Assembly: GCF_003325355.1 (NCBI RefSeq)
Contig: NZ_CP030850.1
Span: forward strand, 6,461,001 to 6,525,000
Reading direction: 5' to 3'
Source of the DNA: Runella rosea
GTDB lineage: Bacteria > Bacteroidota > Bacteroidia > Cytophagales > Spirosomataceae
DNA: 64,000 bases
Shown here: positions 1-9,423 of the stretch, in pieces
Layout of the letters: every line of letters starts with the position of its first letter
How positions within the stretch are numbered: the stretch's first letter is position 1
Notes under the pieces: model-generated
Told to the model about the DNA's origin: nothing
Databases searched by the model: none
Seen by the model: the letters and a program-made list of their open reading frames with translations, nothing else
Program-made: the position numbers and the translations under genes

Positions 1-554
1 GCACTTTCTTTAAAGACGGGAATCCCTTTTTGGACGCCTTGGTTAATAAAAAGCTCATTGACGAGGCGTTCAGAGGGGAATTTTCCCGAATGGCAAACGT
101 AAATATCCAATAAACCGTCGCCATTGATATCTACTACACTCACTCCCGTGCCCCAGGTACCGTTGCCAGTTATGCCGGCAGGAGCAGTAACATCCTCAAA
201 TTTCCAGTTTTTGCGATTGAGGTATAATTTATGAGGAACGGTATTGCCCGAAAAGAACAAATCGGGTAATCCGTCGTTGTCAAAATCTCCCACGCCTACG
301 CCGTTACCGTTGTAGAGGTATTCGTATTTGAAAATGTGCAAAGAATCGTCTTCCTTGATTTGATTGATGAACCTAACACCCGTTTGGTCTGGACTCAACA
401 GTTTGAAGAGAGGCTGGGCAGCGGCTGATATACTGGGGTGTTGTTTGTCCTTTTTACCGATGGTTACAAACTTTTCTTTGGGTGCCGTTGGCAGTAAAAT
501 CTGAAACAGCAATAAAGCGGAGAAACCCAAGGCGCTGTATAAAAGTCGATTCAT
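1..554 (-). CDS. FG-GAP/VCBS repeat protein (ASPIC/UnbV-like), N-terminal part
   Basis: The first 184 residues are present; the C-terminus lies beyond the window. A hydrophobic N-terminus (about residues 4-22) suggests export or anchoring. Two calcium-binding-type FG-GAP motifs are visible: GVGDFDNDGLPDLFFSGN near 87-104 and VDINGDGLLDIYVCHSG near 141-157. This order is typical of large Bacteroidota surface proteins of the ASPIC/UnbV (CRTAC1-like) type, which form beta-propellers; substrate and partner are unknown. The gene lies 33 nt downstream of the cytochrome/PHM-like gene on the same strand, so the two are probably co-transcribed. The family call is good; no function can be read from the sequence. 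Confidence 0.8.
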   Translation of the reverse strand, partial: MNRLLYSALGFSALLLFQILLPTAPKEKFVTIGKKDKQHPSISAAAQPLFKLLSPDQTGVRFINQIKEDDSLHIFKYEYLYNGNGVGVGDFDNDGLPDLFFSGNTVPHKLYLNRKNWKFEDVTAPAGITGNGTWGTGVSVVDINGDGLLDIYVCHSGKFPSERLVNELFINQGVQKGIPVFKES

Positions 555-587
555 ATCGGTCGTGTTTAATGAAAGAATCCAGCCAGT

Positions 588-1907
588 TTATTCCCAAGTT
601 TTTTTTTCGTCGTCGTCCAGATAAGGCACGTATACCAACAACAGCGTAAGCATTTCCTGATCGCTGCGCATATCGCCCGTCGATAAAATAAGTTTCGGGG
701 GGTTAAACGGATTGGCGGGGTTTTCGGCGGTATTGTCGTAAGTGCCGTCGATGTTGATGACTGAGCCGCGTCGCAGTACTACTGGCCGGCGATAACGATA
801 GAGTTCTTGCCACCTGAAATCCCACTTGGGGATGTGTACCAACGGGATGGTATCGCTGGGGGTGGTGGCGTAGGCTTTGAATTCAGCGCCGATTTGGTGC
901 ATGTGCGGCCATACATACAGCAATGAAATATCCTCGTTTCGGTTGGTCACTTGGAGATGGTGCGTTGATTTGTCATTGGCAAAAATCATCAGCGGAGGGT
1001 CGATGTCCTTCTGACCGATGCCGCCTGAACCCAAGCTGATTACTTTTACGGTGCGTTGGATGGGTTCAGATTTAAAAAAGAAGTTGACTCCGTCGATGCT
1101 TTCGGCGTCTTTGCCCGCAGGGCCAAAGTGAATCGTAAGCAAAATCACGCCTCGCTTGGGCATTCGCCAGCCAACGCCAGCTGGGTATGATTCGTACGAT
1201 GAGCCTGGTATCCAGCCGCCATAATATACCATTTGCTTTTTATACGGAAGCCATTGGTCGTAGTTATATTTCTCGTCGGTACCCAGATTGATTTGTGACA
1301 CCGTAGTATGAATGTCAATGCGTGGGTCTTCAACGGGGTGAACCGCGTAGTTGGCGTGATGAATGATTTTTTTATTGTTGGAAGTAAACTCTACCGCTTC
1401 CACGTTGGCTTCGGCAGGCAGTTCAAAAGGAATCTTGAATACCATAAAGCGCTCTTCGCCATCCCCTTTTTGGAGGTAAGATTGCGCCATCTTGAGTGTC
1501 AAATCAGGCTTGCGGTGGTAAGCGGTACCAGCATCGGTGCGCTCTAAGAGTTTAGTTTCTGCTTCAAGGTTGACTTTTCCTTTGGGCATACCGTCGTCAA
1601 TCCACGACCCAATGGTTTGGATTTGGGACTCGGTAAGTTGGCGTTTGTTGGTAAAATCGGTGTAGTGGTCGTTGGCGTACCAAGGCGGCATGTAGCCGTT
1701 GGTAGTCACTTTTTTGATGAAGTCGGAGCGTTTACTAATGTCATTGTAGGTAATGAGATTAAACGGAGCCGCTTCGCCAGGGCGGTGGCATCCAGCACAG
1801 TGTGCGTGGATAATAGGTTGTACGTCTTGGTAGAAGGTAAATTTTTGGGCAAAAGAAGTAATGCTGATAAGGCAGAAAAAAAATGCCTTACGATAGGATA
1901 CGTTCAT
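588..1907 (-). CDS. Exported cytochrome c / PHM-like copper monooxygenase-type protein
   Basis: A 439-residue protein from the ATG at 1907. That start gives a clean signal peptide ending SFAQ; the frame stays open upstream to 1961 but there it runs into a promoter. One haem c motif, CAGCH, is at residues 37-41. The C-terminal half resembles the copper type II ascorbate-dependent monooxygenase (peptidylglycine alpha-hydroxylating) fold: HHANYAVHP, LLTIHFGP and PHMHQIGAEF are the expected His-rich strands. Such haem c plus PHM-like proteins recur in Bacteroidota and related phyla and are probably periplasmic redox proteins, but no substrate is established. It is likely expressed together with the downstream FG-GAP gene. 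Confidence 0.8.
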   Translation of the reverse strand: MNVSYRKAFFFCLISITSFAQKFTFYQDVQPIIHAHCAGCHRPGEAAPFNLITYNDISKRSDFIKKVTTNGYMPPWYANDHYTDFTNKRQLTESQIQTIGSWIDDGMPKGKVNLEAETKLLERTDAGTAYHRKPDLTLKMAQSYLQKGDGEERFMVFKIPFELPAEANVEAVEFTSNNKKIIHHANYAVHPVEDPRIDIHTTVSQINLGTDEKYNYDQWLPYKKQMVYYGGWIPGSSYESYPAGVGWRMPKRGVILLTIHFGPAGKDAESIDGVNFFFKSEPIQRTVKVISLGSGGIGQKDIDPPLMIFANDKSTHHLQVTNRNEDISLLYVWPHMHQIGAEFKAYATTPSDTIPLVHIPKWDFRWQELYRYRRPVVLRRGSVINIDGTYDNTAENPANPFNPPKLILSTGDMRSDQEMLTLLLVYVPYLDDDEKKTWE

Positions 1908-1960
1908 TTTCGGTTTCCCCAATCGCATGGTAAAAGTGGTATTTGGTAGTATGAGATACA

Positions 1961-1968
1961 CAAAAGTA
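1961..1968 (-). promoter_or_regulatory. -7 element upstream of the cytochrome/PHM-like gene
   Basis: The minus strand reads TACTTTTG, an exact match to the Bacteroidota -7 consensus TAnnTTTG. No convincing -33 TTG is seen at 19-21 nt. Its position supports translation starting at 1907 or 1928 rather than at the far end of the open frame. Confidence 0.5.
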
Positions 1969-1985
1969 CGATAAATGAAAGAAAA

Positions 1986-2015
1986 AAATTCCGAGATAAA
2001 ACTATCTCGGAATTT
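1986..2015 (-). terminator. Intrinsic terminator of the susCD operon
   Basis: A perfect 13-bp inverted repeat (AAATTCCGAGATA, 4-nt loop) is followed on the minus strand by a T-rich tract. It sits 40 nt after the susD stop and separates that operon from the cytochrome gene. Confidence 0.85.
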
Positions 2016-2055
2016 AAATCAGTTTACCAAAGTTCAACTCTATTGAATTGCATTA

Positions 2056-3753
2056 TTATTGATCCCACCATACACGGCCGGTAGCATCCTGTGGGTCGCG
2101 GCCCCATCCTGTGATGGCAGCCATGGCGTCGTATGCACCTTTTTTGTTGGTATAGTTAGGGTCACTTGTGTTAATCAAACCAAGAGGGGCGCGGCGTGGA
2201 AGGCTCAACACAGCACCGTTTGAGCGCATATTGGGCAATGCCAAAACTGAAGTAGCGTTGGGGAAGCCCGTTCTTTTCCATACGGCCCATCCTTCATTTA
2301 CTTTGTTGAAGTAATTGATGTAGGCTTGGCTAGCAATTTGTTCCAGTGCTTTGGCAGGGGTGAAAGCTACTTCTGGCTTGGCCAGATAAGCGGCGATTTC
2401 GCCCGCTGTCAGTGCGGTGTAATTCTCGATTTTACTTCCTTTAGCTACCTCGTCAAACCACTGAATAGAAGCCGTAATCCCTGCTTCGTACCAATCTTTG
2501 GCCGACTCAGTCGTGATGGTAAGGGCCGCTAATTCGGCGCGCATAAAACAAAAGTCAGCGTACGTAATGACAGGGAGGTAAGAGTTACCGTCACCCACGC
2601 CGTTACCGCTGTTGAAGGCAGGCTGGAACAAACGTGGTTGAATGTTAGACAAAGTATCAACGGATACTTGCTGACCGTTAACCGTGATGGTTTTCGGGGT
2701 ATAAAACGCACGTCGATTGGTGGCGCTTTGAGCTTCGTCGGGGCTGGTAAAGCTACCTACATAACGACGGGCATTTTCGGTAGTACCCGCAGGCAATTGC
2801 TTAGCGGCAATCAACGCGTCAATATTGGCCTGTGTGTAGCGGTTTGGCGTAAAAAATGCGTCCAAACGCGGGTCTTTAGTGTTCCACATAAAGTCAACCA
2901 ACGGCTTGCCAGCTCTAAAGCCGTCTGGATTCCAGTTGCCACCACTTGTAAAATCAAAACGACCTATAAATACCCAACCGTCGGCGTTTGACGTCATCAA
3001 ATCAGCAGGCGTAGCCAGTACTTCCTGAGCAATGCTACGGGCTTTAGCGGCATCTCTTTTGACGAGGCGCGTTGCGATTTTCAAACGGAGCGCGTTGGCG
3101 GCTTTTACCCATTTGGCAGCGTTGCCACCGTAGTACTGGTCGTACGCAGGTGCACTTGTGTTGATTTGAACTACCGTTTGTACCGTTTTTAAAGTAGTAA
3201 CTGCTTCTTTCAAATCGGTATCCAACTTATTGAAAAGCTCCTGTTGCGTGTCATATTTTGGGGTAAGTGTACCGCCATAACGCGCTTGGAAAGCGTCAGA
3301 ATAAGGAATGCTACCGTAGATGTCGCTCACGTAAAATGCGTAGTAAGAACGCAACACGCGGGCCATCCGAATCATGTGTACATATTTCGGGCGCTCGCTT
3401 TCGGGCAAGCGGTCTACCAGCTTTTCCAAATCGTACAATACGTTGCCGACTCCGTTGTAGAAACGGCCGTAGCGCTGAGAGAAGTTATCTACGTTGCTCG
3501 TAAAGCCTAACTCGTTGCCGTTGGTACCTGTGTTGTATTGCATCCAAGGCATGATACGGCGATACGTATCGTAAAAAGCCTCAAAATCTTGAGAGTGCAA
3601 GCTGATGGTTGCATTGAGCAATTGGTTTTCCGGCGGTACGGTCGAAAGCGCATCCGGATCTTTGTTGATTTCCACGAAGTCTTGCTTTTCACAGGAAGTA
3701 GTGACAAATCCTGCAACGAGCAAACCAAGGATTGTTTTATTGGACCATTTCAT
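2056..3753 (-). CDS. SusD/RagB-family outer-membrane lipoprotein
   Basis: A 565-residue lipoprotein. The signal peptide ends in a lipobox-like TTSC with the lipidated Cys near residue 21. Length, the early NKDPDALSTVPPENQLLNA segment and TPR-like helices match the SusD-like_2 group (PF12771-type). SusD proteins cap the matching SusC barrel and capture nutrient, usually glycan, at the cell surface. The gene follows susC by 54 nt and ends at a terminator, so the pair forms a two-gene operon. No glycoside hydrolase is linked, so the substrate cannot be read. The divergent ROK regulator hints at a sugar, which is inference. Confidence 0.93.
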   Translation of the reverse strand: MKWSNKTILGLLVAGFVTTSCEKQDFVEINKDPDALSTVPPENQLLNATISLHSQDFEAFYDTYRRIMPWMQYNTGTNGNELGFTSNVDNFSQRYGRFYNGVGNVLYDLEKLVDRLPESERPKYVHMIRMARVLRSYYAFYVSDIYGSIPYSDAFQARYGGTLTPKYDTQQELFNKLDTDLKEAVTTLKTVQTVVQINTSAPAYDQYYGGNAAKWVKAANALRLKIATRLVKRDAAKARSIAQEVLATPADLMTSNADGWVFIGRFDFTSGGNWNPDGFRAGKPLVDFMWNTKDPRLDAFFTPNRYTQANIDALIAAKQLPAGTTENARRYVGSFTSPDEAQSATNRRAFYTPKTITVNGQQVSVDTLSNIQPRLFQPAFNSGNGVGDGNSYLPVITYADFCFMRAELAALTITTESAKDWYEAGITASIQWFDEVAKGSKIENYTALTAGEIAAYLAKPEVAFTPAKALEQIASQAYINYFNKVNEGWAVWKRTGFPNATSVLALPNMRSNGAVLSLPRRAPLGLINTSDPNYTNKKGAYDAMAAITGWGRDPQDATGRVWWDQ

Positions 3754-3807
3754 AATATTCTGTCTTTAATGAATGATTGTAAAAGTTCAGCAGTGAACAG
3801 CTGAAAA

Positions 3808-6800
3808 TTAAAAACCTGCGTTAAGGGTTACACCAATGTTACGTGAGAATGGTAAACCACCGTATTCGGCAAACTCACCCGGACGGTTCGATTTCAAACC
3901 TTCAGGGTTGATGCCATCGGGAGCAGTACGATACAGGTAGCCTAAGTTGCGACCCACTACGCTGAGGCGTAGGGTCTGAAACTTAATTTTGTTCACAAAC
4001 TTAGCTGGTACGTCGTAGCCTACAGAGATTTCACGCATCGACACCCAAGAGTTTTCAAAGGTTGAATACTCACGGATACCCGACGACCATTGGGTAAGGT
4101 TTTCGTAGTAGTTGCGAGCAGGAATTGGGGTAATGTAGCCTTTTTGTACTGCTTCTGCATAAGTCATACCGCCCAATTCGATGGTTTGACCATCTTTGGT
4201 TACTTTAAAACCATCCGCCATTACACCATCAGGAATAATACCGTCGTCGCGTCTTACTCCCTGTGCATCCGTAAATTCAACGCCGCCAAGCTCTTTGTTA
4301 CGTCCAGGTAGACTGCGGGCGAAGTTACCGCTTTGAGAACCGTACTGGTGCGTGGCCGAAGCCATCATGCCGCCGATTTTTGAATCGACTTGCAGGTTCA
4401 GGGTAAAGTTCTTGTAAGTAACGGTGTTGATGTTGCTCAACAATACTTTTTCCATGATGCTGCCGATTTCTTTTTCGCCTTGTCCATAAGCACCGCTGCG
4501 CATAAAGCCAAGGTAACCGCCAGAACCACCACTTACTGAACCAATCACACGTTGTCCGTTGCTAGGGTGAGCAACTGGGTTGCCAGAAGCATCTTTTCTC
4601 TGGTACGTAGCAAAAGCATAAGAAGTGACAATGGTACCGTAGTCTTTTCCAACGCGGGCCACCGAAGCCATATCGGCACCGAATGCCAAATCAAGCTGGT
4701 AAGAGCTGATTCCTTCGGTCAATTCAAGGATTTTGTTTCGGTTGCGGGTAATGTTCAAAGAAGTATTCCAACGCACATCATTTGATTTGATTGGCGTAGC
4801 TGTAATCATCAACTCAATCCCTTTGTTTTGGATTTTACCAGCATTGATAATTCGGCTACCAACCCCTGCTTCTGAAGTAACAGGAATGCTCAGGATTTCG
4901 TTGGTAGTGAGTTTGTTATAAACGGTAAAGTCGATACCAAGACGGTTGTTGAAGAAGCGGGCGTCAAAGCCAAGTTCCCACTCACGCGCCAAACGGTTAC
5001 GTAATGCGTAGTTGGGCAGGGTGTTGTCGCGGAAACCAGAGCGTTGAATGGTACCGCCTGGATAATTGTAAACTCCGCCAGGGCTATAGATACCTGTACG
5101 GTTGAGTGACCATGGGTCGGTATCGGCTCCGGTGTAGCCAAGGCTACCGCGAAGTTTACCGAAACTGAGCCAGCTAGGCAAGTTTTTGATGCTTTCGGTC
5201 ACGATGTAAGAAACCCCAACTGAAGGATAATAGTAAGAGAAATCTCCGCTACCATCGGCATAAGTCAGGGTAGAAGAAAAGTCCATACGATTGCTAAAGT
5301 TGAACGTCAAAAACTCTTTGTACGTCAAGTCACCGTATAAATAGACGGCGTCGGTACGTTTTTGGGCGATTAGCCCCGTAGCAACCTCAATGCGGTTACG
5401 AGCGTTGGCCAGTGAATAAATCTCAGGCAAACGCAAGCCACCATCAGTATAGGTGCGGTAGTTACGACCACCCAATAGGCGGTTGGTTTCTCCACCTGCC
5501 GAGATGTTAAATTGCAAATTGTTTCCAATGGTACGGTTAGCACTCAAGACCGCCTGTAAACGATACTGAGAGTCGTCTTGGGTACGCGTTTGATATAAGT
5601 CGTTGCCAGCAAAACGGGGACCATCACCACGGTTTTTGGTCTCTGCTTTAATCAATTGGTTCTGTACGTTTCCGCGTACCAAAAGGTTGAGCCACGGCGC
5701 GATATTGGCCGTAAGGTCGATATTAGTACGGAATACTTTCTCGTTCTGAAGTTCGTCTCTTTCAAACGTTTCCCAGAAGAAAGACGTAATGTTGTAAGGG
5801 TCGTTTACACCTTGACGGCGGCCACCTGCCACAGGGTCAATGTAGTTGTTTGCCCAATAATTAATATCGAAAGTACGCGGACGACCAAACACAAGACGGA
5901 ACACGGGGTTGAAGTTACCCCCCTGACGGGCAGGGTTTGTCAGGTTGTTGTCGGTGTAGTCTACTGTTGCATCCAACGTGAAGATTTTTCCGATTTTTTG
6001 GGTTGCTCTCAAGTTAAAGTTGTTACGCTGGAGTTCAGTACCTGAAGGCATAATGGTACTGTTGTTGAGGCGCGAGTAAGCCGCTCTGAAGGTGGTTGTT
6101 TCGGTACCGCCTTCAACGGCTACGTTATGGTTGGTATATCGACCAGTTTGGAAGAAATCAAGTGGGTTGTTAGCTACCCATGGCACCATCCGGCCGTCCA
6201 AGTCACGTACCATTTGGCCCTGTAAGCGTGGGCCGTATGAATAGCTCCATGCGCCACCTACGCGGTCTACTTCGTCTACACCGTCGGCTCCTTTAGTGAA
6301 AGTTGGGTTGATACCCGCCCCAAATTCGTTTTGTAAATCAAGGAAACGATATGCTTTTTCAAAAGAAGAAGTATGGTTGTAGGTTACGCCCAATCCCTTC
6401 TGTACACGTCCTTTTTTGGTTTGAATTACAATTACCCCGTTCAATGCTTCTGAGCCGTAAAGCGCACTTGCACCCGAGCCTTTCAGAACGGTCATCGACT
6501 CGATGTTATCAGAGTTGATGTTTTTCATGATGTTACCCATGTCCTGTGCAGCGCCCCAAGAGTCAGCCCCCGAAGTACCGGGACGAATCAACACGCCATC
6601 AATTACAAAAAGAGGTTGGGTATTGCCGCCCAAAGAGGCATTTCCGCGAATACGAATCCGGGAAGAAGACATCGGGCCGCCGGTGCCTTGGTCAATGTGC
6701 ACACCAGCCACTTTTCCTTGAAGCGAGTTAACAACGTTTGCGTTGTTGGTACGGATAAGGTCTTGCCCTTTTACTTCCTGCACCGCATAGGCCAGTTTAC

Positions 6801-7146
6801 GGGTTTCCTGTTTTACCCCAAATCCCGTCACAACTACTTCGCTTAAGGTTTTGGTATCTTCATCCAATACCACGGATAGGGCACTGCTGTTTCCAACGGA
6901 CACCTCTTTTTTTAGAAAACCTACATAAGAAAAAATCAACGTTGAGCTGGGGCCAATGTTGATTCGAAAGTTACCATACTGGTCAGTGATGGCGCCACTG
7001 CGAGAGCCTTTTTCAATAATGCTTACGCCTGGGATGGCTTCGCCCTTAGCATCGCGTACAGTACCCGTGAGGGTACGGTTGCTTTGCGCAAAGGCCGAAA
7101 TGCAGCCAAGCAAAAGCAACATGCACACAAGTAGCGGTTTTTTCAT
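3808..7146 (-). CDS. SusC/RagA-family TonB-linked outer-membrane protein
   Basis: 1112 residues, usual for SusC. In order: signal peptide ending AFAQ (1-21); carboxypeptidase-regulatory-like domain (about 25-95; LTGTVRDAKGEAIPGVSI); plug domain with SEVVVTGFGVKQ and PLFVIDGVLIRPG (about 100-245); then the 22-strand beta-barrel to the C-terminus. It takes up its ligand across the outer membrane using TonB energy, with the SusD partner downstream. A Bacteroidota promoter lies about 90 nt upstream, divergent from the ROK gene. A small dyad (TTCAGC/GCTGAA, 3786-3805) lies in the susC-susD gap. The substrate is unknown. Confidence 0.96.
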   Translation of the reverse strand: MKKPLLVCMLLLLGCISAFAQSNRTLTGTVRDAKGEAIPGVSIIEKGSRSGAITDQYGNFRINIGPSSTLIFSYVGFLKKEVSVGNSSALSVVLDEDTKTLSEVVVTGFGVKQETRKLAYAVQEVKGQDLIRTNNANVVNSLQGKVAGVHIDQGTGGPMSSSRIRIRGNASLGGNTQPLFVIDGVLIRPGTSGADSWGAAQDMGNIMKNINSDNIESMTVLKGSGASALYGSEALNGVIVIQTKKGRVQKGLGVTYNHTSSFEKAYRFLDLQNEFGAGINPTFTKGADGVDEVDRVGGAWSYSYGPRLQGQMVRDLDGRMVPWVANNPLDFFQTGRYTNHNVAVEGGTETTTFRAAYSRLNNSTIMPSGTELQRNNFNLRATQKIGKIFTLDATVDYTDNNLTNPARQGGNFNPVFRLVFGRPRTFDINYWANNYIDPVAGGRRQGVNDPYNITSFFWETFERDELQNEKVFRTNIDLTANIAPWLNLLVRGNVQNQLIKAETKNRGDGPRFAGNDLYQTRTQDDSQYRLQAVLSANRTIGNNLQFNISAGGETNRLLGGRNYRTYTDGGLRLPEIYSLANARNRIEVATGLIAQKRTDAVYLYGDLTYKEFLTFNFSNRMDFSSTLTYADGSGDFSYYYPSVGVSYIVTESIKNLPSWLSFGKLRGSLGYTGADTDPWSLNRTGIYSPGGVYNYPGGTIQRSGFRDNTLPNYALRNRLAREWELGFDARFFNNRLGIDFTVYNKLTTNEILSIPVTSEAGVGSRIINAGKIQNKGIELMITATPIKSNDVRWNTSLNITRNRNKILELTEGISSYQLDLAFGADMASVARVGKDYGTIVTSYAFATYQRKDASGNPVAHPSNGQRVIGSVSGGSGGYLGFMRSGAYGQGEKEIGSIMEKVLLSNINTVTYKNFTLNLQVDSKIGGMMASATHQYGSQSGNFARSLPGRNKELGGVEFTDAQGVRRDDGIIPDGVMADGFKVTKDGQTIELGGMTYAEAVQKGYITPIPARNYYENLTQWSSGIREYSTFENSWVSMREISVGYDVPAKFVNKIKFQTLRLSVVGRNLGYLYRTAPDGINPEGLKSNRPGEFAEYGGLPFSRNIGVTLNAGF

Positions 7147-7237
7147 AAATGATGGATTGTTAGTGATGATTAGTAAAAAAAATAATTTTTGGTTGTACTT
7201 GTTAAGAGTGAATGGAGGGATTTATAGAATTATTTTA

Positions 7238-7268
7238 CAATTATAAAGAGAAAGTTAATTTTAACAAA
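7238..7268 (-). promoter_or_regulatory. Promoter of the susCD operon
   Basis: On the minus strand TTTG (7268-7265) is followed after exactly 19 nt by TATAATTG (7245-7238). This differs by one base from the TTTG-N19-TAnnTTTG consensus of Bacteroidota. The region is very AT-rich, so chance matches are easier here. Confidence 0.6.
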
Positions 7269-7377
7269 TAAATTTAATAAAAATTATTTTTAATTTGTAT
7301 TAATTACTAAAAAAAATTAATATTACATTTATACTTTTAAGTACAGTATTTTAATCGCTGTTTTTCCTTAATGCTAT

Positions 7378-8604
7378 ATGTTTGATTCCACTACTTCGTC
7401 TGAGGTTGATATCCTGCCTAAAACTTCTGTCGTTGACTACAAAAAGAGCCAACATCGTCGTCGTATTCTTACTGAGTTATATCGCTCGGGTACTTGTTCC
7501 ATTGCTGAAATGGCGCGTGTCATTCACAGCAGCGTTCCTTCCGTGACCAGTATCGTGGAAGAAATGGTGGAAGAAAAATGGATCGTGCCCGTAGGGACGG
7601 GGGTGACAAAGCAGGGCCGTAAGCCCGTTTTGTTCAGTCTTAGCACGGAGCGTTTTTATTCTGTTGTGTTGGACGTAAATACGCATGATACCAAAATCCT
7701 GATTTTAAACCTTAAGAATGAGGTGATTATGCGTCGGGATTTTAACCTGCGTTTGGAAGATTCGCCCCAGTTTTTGAAGAGTCTTGTTGAGGCTACCGAG
7801 CAGGTTTTACGGGAGTCAAATATTCATTATGATGGTTTTATGGCCATGGGTGTTTCGGTCGCGGGATTGGTGGATGCGCGCAAAGGCTTCAACTTTACCT
7901 ACCGTAGCCTGAACCAAAATGAATCTTTTGGCGCTTTTTTGGAAAATTATTTCAAATTTCCGGTCTACGTTATTAATGACACCAAAGCAACAACGTTGGG
8001 TGAGCACCGTTTTGGACTTGCTCAGGGTAAAGACCACGTTCTGGCTATTTATATTGATTGGGGCGTAGGGTTAGGCGTTATTTTGAACGGAGAAGTTTTT
8101 CAGGGAGCGTCGGGATTTGCGGGCGAGCTTGGTCACATTCAGGTGGTGCCCAACGGTGAGTTGTGTCACTGCGGAAAAGTAGGATGTCTCGACACCATCA
8201 CATCGGCAGCGTCATTGATTCGACGAATAAAGAAAGGCTTGGCCGAAGGTAGAATTTCTCGGCTATCGGCGATTGAAGGCGAAAAAATAGATGCCGAAAC
8301 CATCATTGATGCCGCTTGGCAGGGAGACTCATTTGCCATTGACATCCTGCACGAAATCGGGATGGAACTTGGTAAAGGATTGTCTATCGCGATTCATTTG
8401 TTCAACCCCGAAATTATCATCGTGGACGGAATAGTGGCAAAAGCAGGTGCTTTTATCACCAATCCGATTGAGCAAGCCATCAATAAATATTGTTTGACGG
8501 ACTTCAGAAACAACCTAACCGTGGTTATATCTCAACTCGGTCAAGAAGCTAAATGGCTTGGAACTCAGGCCTATGTGGTTGAAAAAGTGATTGAAAGTAT
8601 CTAG
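7378..8604 (+). CDS. ROK-family transcriptional regulator
   Basis: 408 residues with a winged-helix DNA-binding domain at about 25-75 (RRRILTELYRSGTCSIAEMA), then a ROK/sugar-kinase-like domain from about 95. The ROK zinc motif is intact: GELGH at 249-253 and CHCGKVGC at 263-270; DWGVGLG and the phosphate-binding segments are also present. This is the NagC/Mlc architecture, in which a sugar or sugar phosphate releases the regulator from DNA. It is divergent from susC across a 231-nt AT-rich gap, so control of susCD is a reasonable inference. It ends inside the convergent mlaE stop: the palindrome CTAG at 8601-8604 supplies both stop codons. Confidence 0.93.
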   Translation: MFDSTTSSEVDILPKTSVVDYKKSQHRRRILTELYRSGTCSIAEMARVIHSSVPSVTSIVEEMVEEKWIVPVGTGVTKQGRKPVLFSLSTERFYSVVLDVNTHDTKILILNLKNEVIMRRDFNLRLEDSPQFLKSLVEATEQVLRESNIHYDGFMAMGVSVAGLVDARKGFNFTYRSLNQNESFGAFLENYFKFPVYVINDTKATTLGEHRFGLAQGKDHVLAIYIDWGVGLGVILNGEVFQGASGFAGELGHIQVVPNGELCHCGKVGCLDTITSAASLIRRIKKGLAEGRISRLSAIEGEKIDAETIIDAAWQGDSFAIDILHEIGMELGKGLSIAIHLFNPEIIIVDGIVAKAGAFITNPIEQAINKYCLTDFRNNLTVVISQLGQEAKWLGTQAYVVEKVIESI

Positions 8605-9341
8605 TCCAATAATAGCAATTGCGCTAACAAATAATCGGCAATCAATACGGCAATACAGCTGTTGGTAACGGCAGCTGTTGATGCTTGCCCTACTTCCAAG
8701 GCTCCTCCTCGGGTAAAGTACCCTTTAAATGAAGAAATAGAAGTAATCAGAAAGGCGAACACCACCGACTTGATGATGGCAAAGGGGATATTGAAGGGCC
8801 GAAAATCAGAACGAAGACCGATGATATAATCTTCAGGAGAAATAACATTAGTGGCGATTCCTGCCAGATATCCCCCAAAAATGGACAAGAAACCCGAGAG
8901 AATTACCAACATCGGGAAAGTAATGACCGAAGCAATGATTTTGGGCAGTACTAAATATGAAATAGAATTGATTCCCATCACTTCCAGCGCGTCGATTTGC
9001 TCAGTGATACGCATTGTACCTAGCCCTCCCGCAATGTGAGAACCTACTTTCCCCGACAAGACAACGCAGGTGATAGTGGGGGCAAATTCCAGAATACTGC
9101 TATCACGCACAATCAGCGAAATAATGTAGTTGGGAACAAAGGGACTGACGAGGTTGTCGGCGGTCTGAACGCAGGTCACGGCCCCCAAAAAAGTAGCAAC
9201 GATGGAAACGATAAAGACGGAATTGGTGCCGATTTCGATACATTCATCAAACACCAGTTTGACGTATACGCGAAACTTCTCGCGGTTGCTCAATAAACTT
9301 CCCAGAAAAATAAAATAATTCCCTAACGTTTTCATAGCCAT
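8601..9341 (-). CDS. MlaE-family ABC transporter permease
   Basis: A 246-residue polytopic membrane protein of the MlaE permease family, which moves phospholipids between the membranes with an MlaF ATPase and MCE-domain proteins. Family features are FLGAVTCVQ, the loop GKVGSHIAGGLGTMRITEQI and DALEVMGI. The frame is open to 9404, but that stretch is the pdhA terminator hairpin, so the start is taken at 9341 (MAMKTLG) or 9335 (MKTLG). No MlaF-type ATPase or MCE gene follows; the next gene is the convergent ROK regulator, so this is an orphan permease here. Confidence 0.9.
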   Translation of the reverse strand: MAMKTLGNYFIFLGSLLSNREKFRVYVKLVFDECIEIGTNSVFIVSIVATFLGAVTCVQTADNLVSPFVPNYIISLIVRDSSILEFAPTITCVVLSGKVGSHIAGGLGTMRITEQIDALEVMGINSISYLVLPKIIASVITFPMLVILSGFLSIFGGYLAGIATNVISPEDYIIGLRSDFRPFNIPFAIIKSVVFAFLITSISSFKGYFTRGGALEVGQASTAAVTNSCIAVLIADYLLAQLLLLD

Positions 9342-9354
9342 AAAAGTAGATAAA

Positions 9355-9409
9355 AAACGTTGGACTACAGATACTAGGGGTTTTACCCAGTATCTATAGT
9401 CCAACGTTT
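9355..9409 (-). terminator. Terminator after pdhA
   Basis: Long inverted repeat: arms AAACGTTGGACTA and TAGTCCAACGTTT continue inward through AGATACT with one mismatch and a GGG/CCC pair, giving a stem of over 20 bp. On the minus strand six T follow the stem. It starts 15 nt after the pdhA stop and ends just before the mlaE start. Confidence 0.85.
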
Positions 9410-9423
9410 ACTGTCACCGAAAA

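Noticed and set aside
1908-1961. Upstream extension of the cytochrome/PHM-like frame
   Set aside because: It covers the -7 element and would put 18 residues before a perfect signal peptide.
3244-3510. Open frames on the strand opposite susC and susD
   Set aside because: They mirror coding sequence in a gene whose protein is fully supported; no start context or domain supports them.
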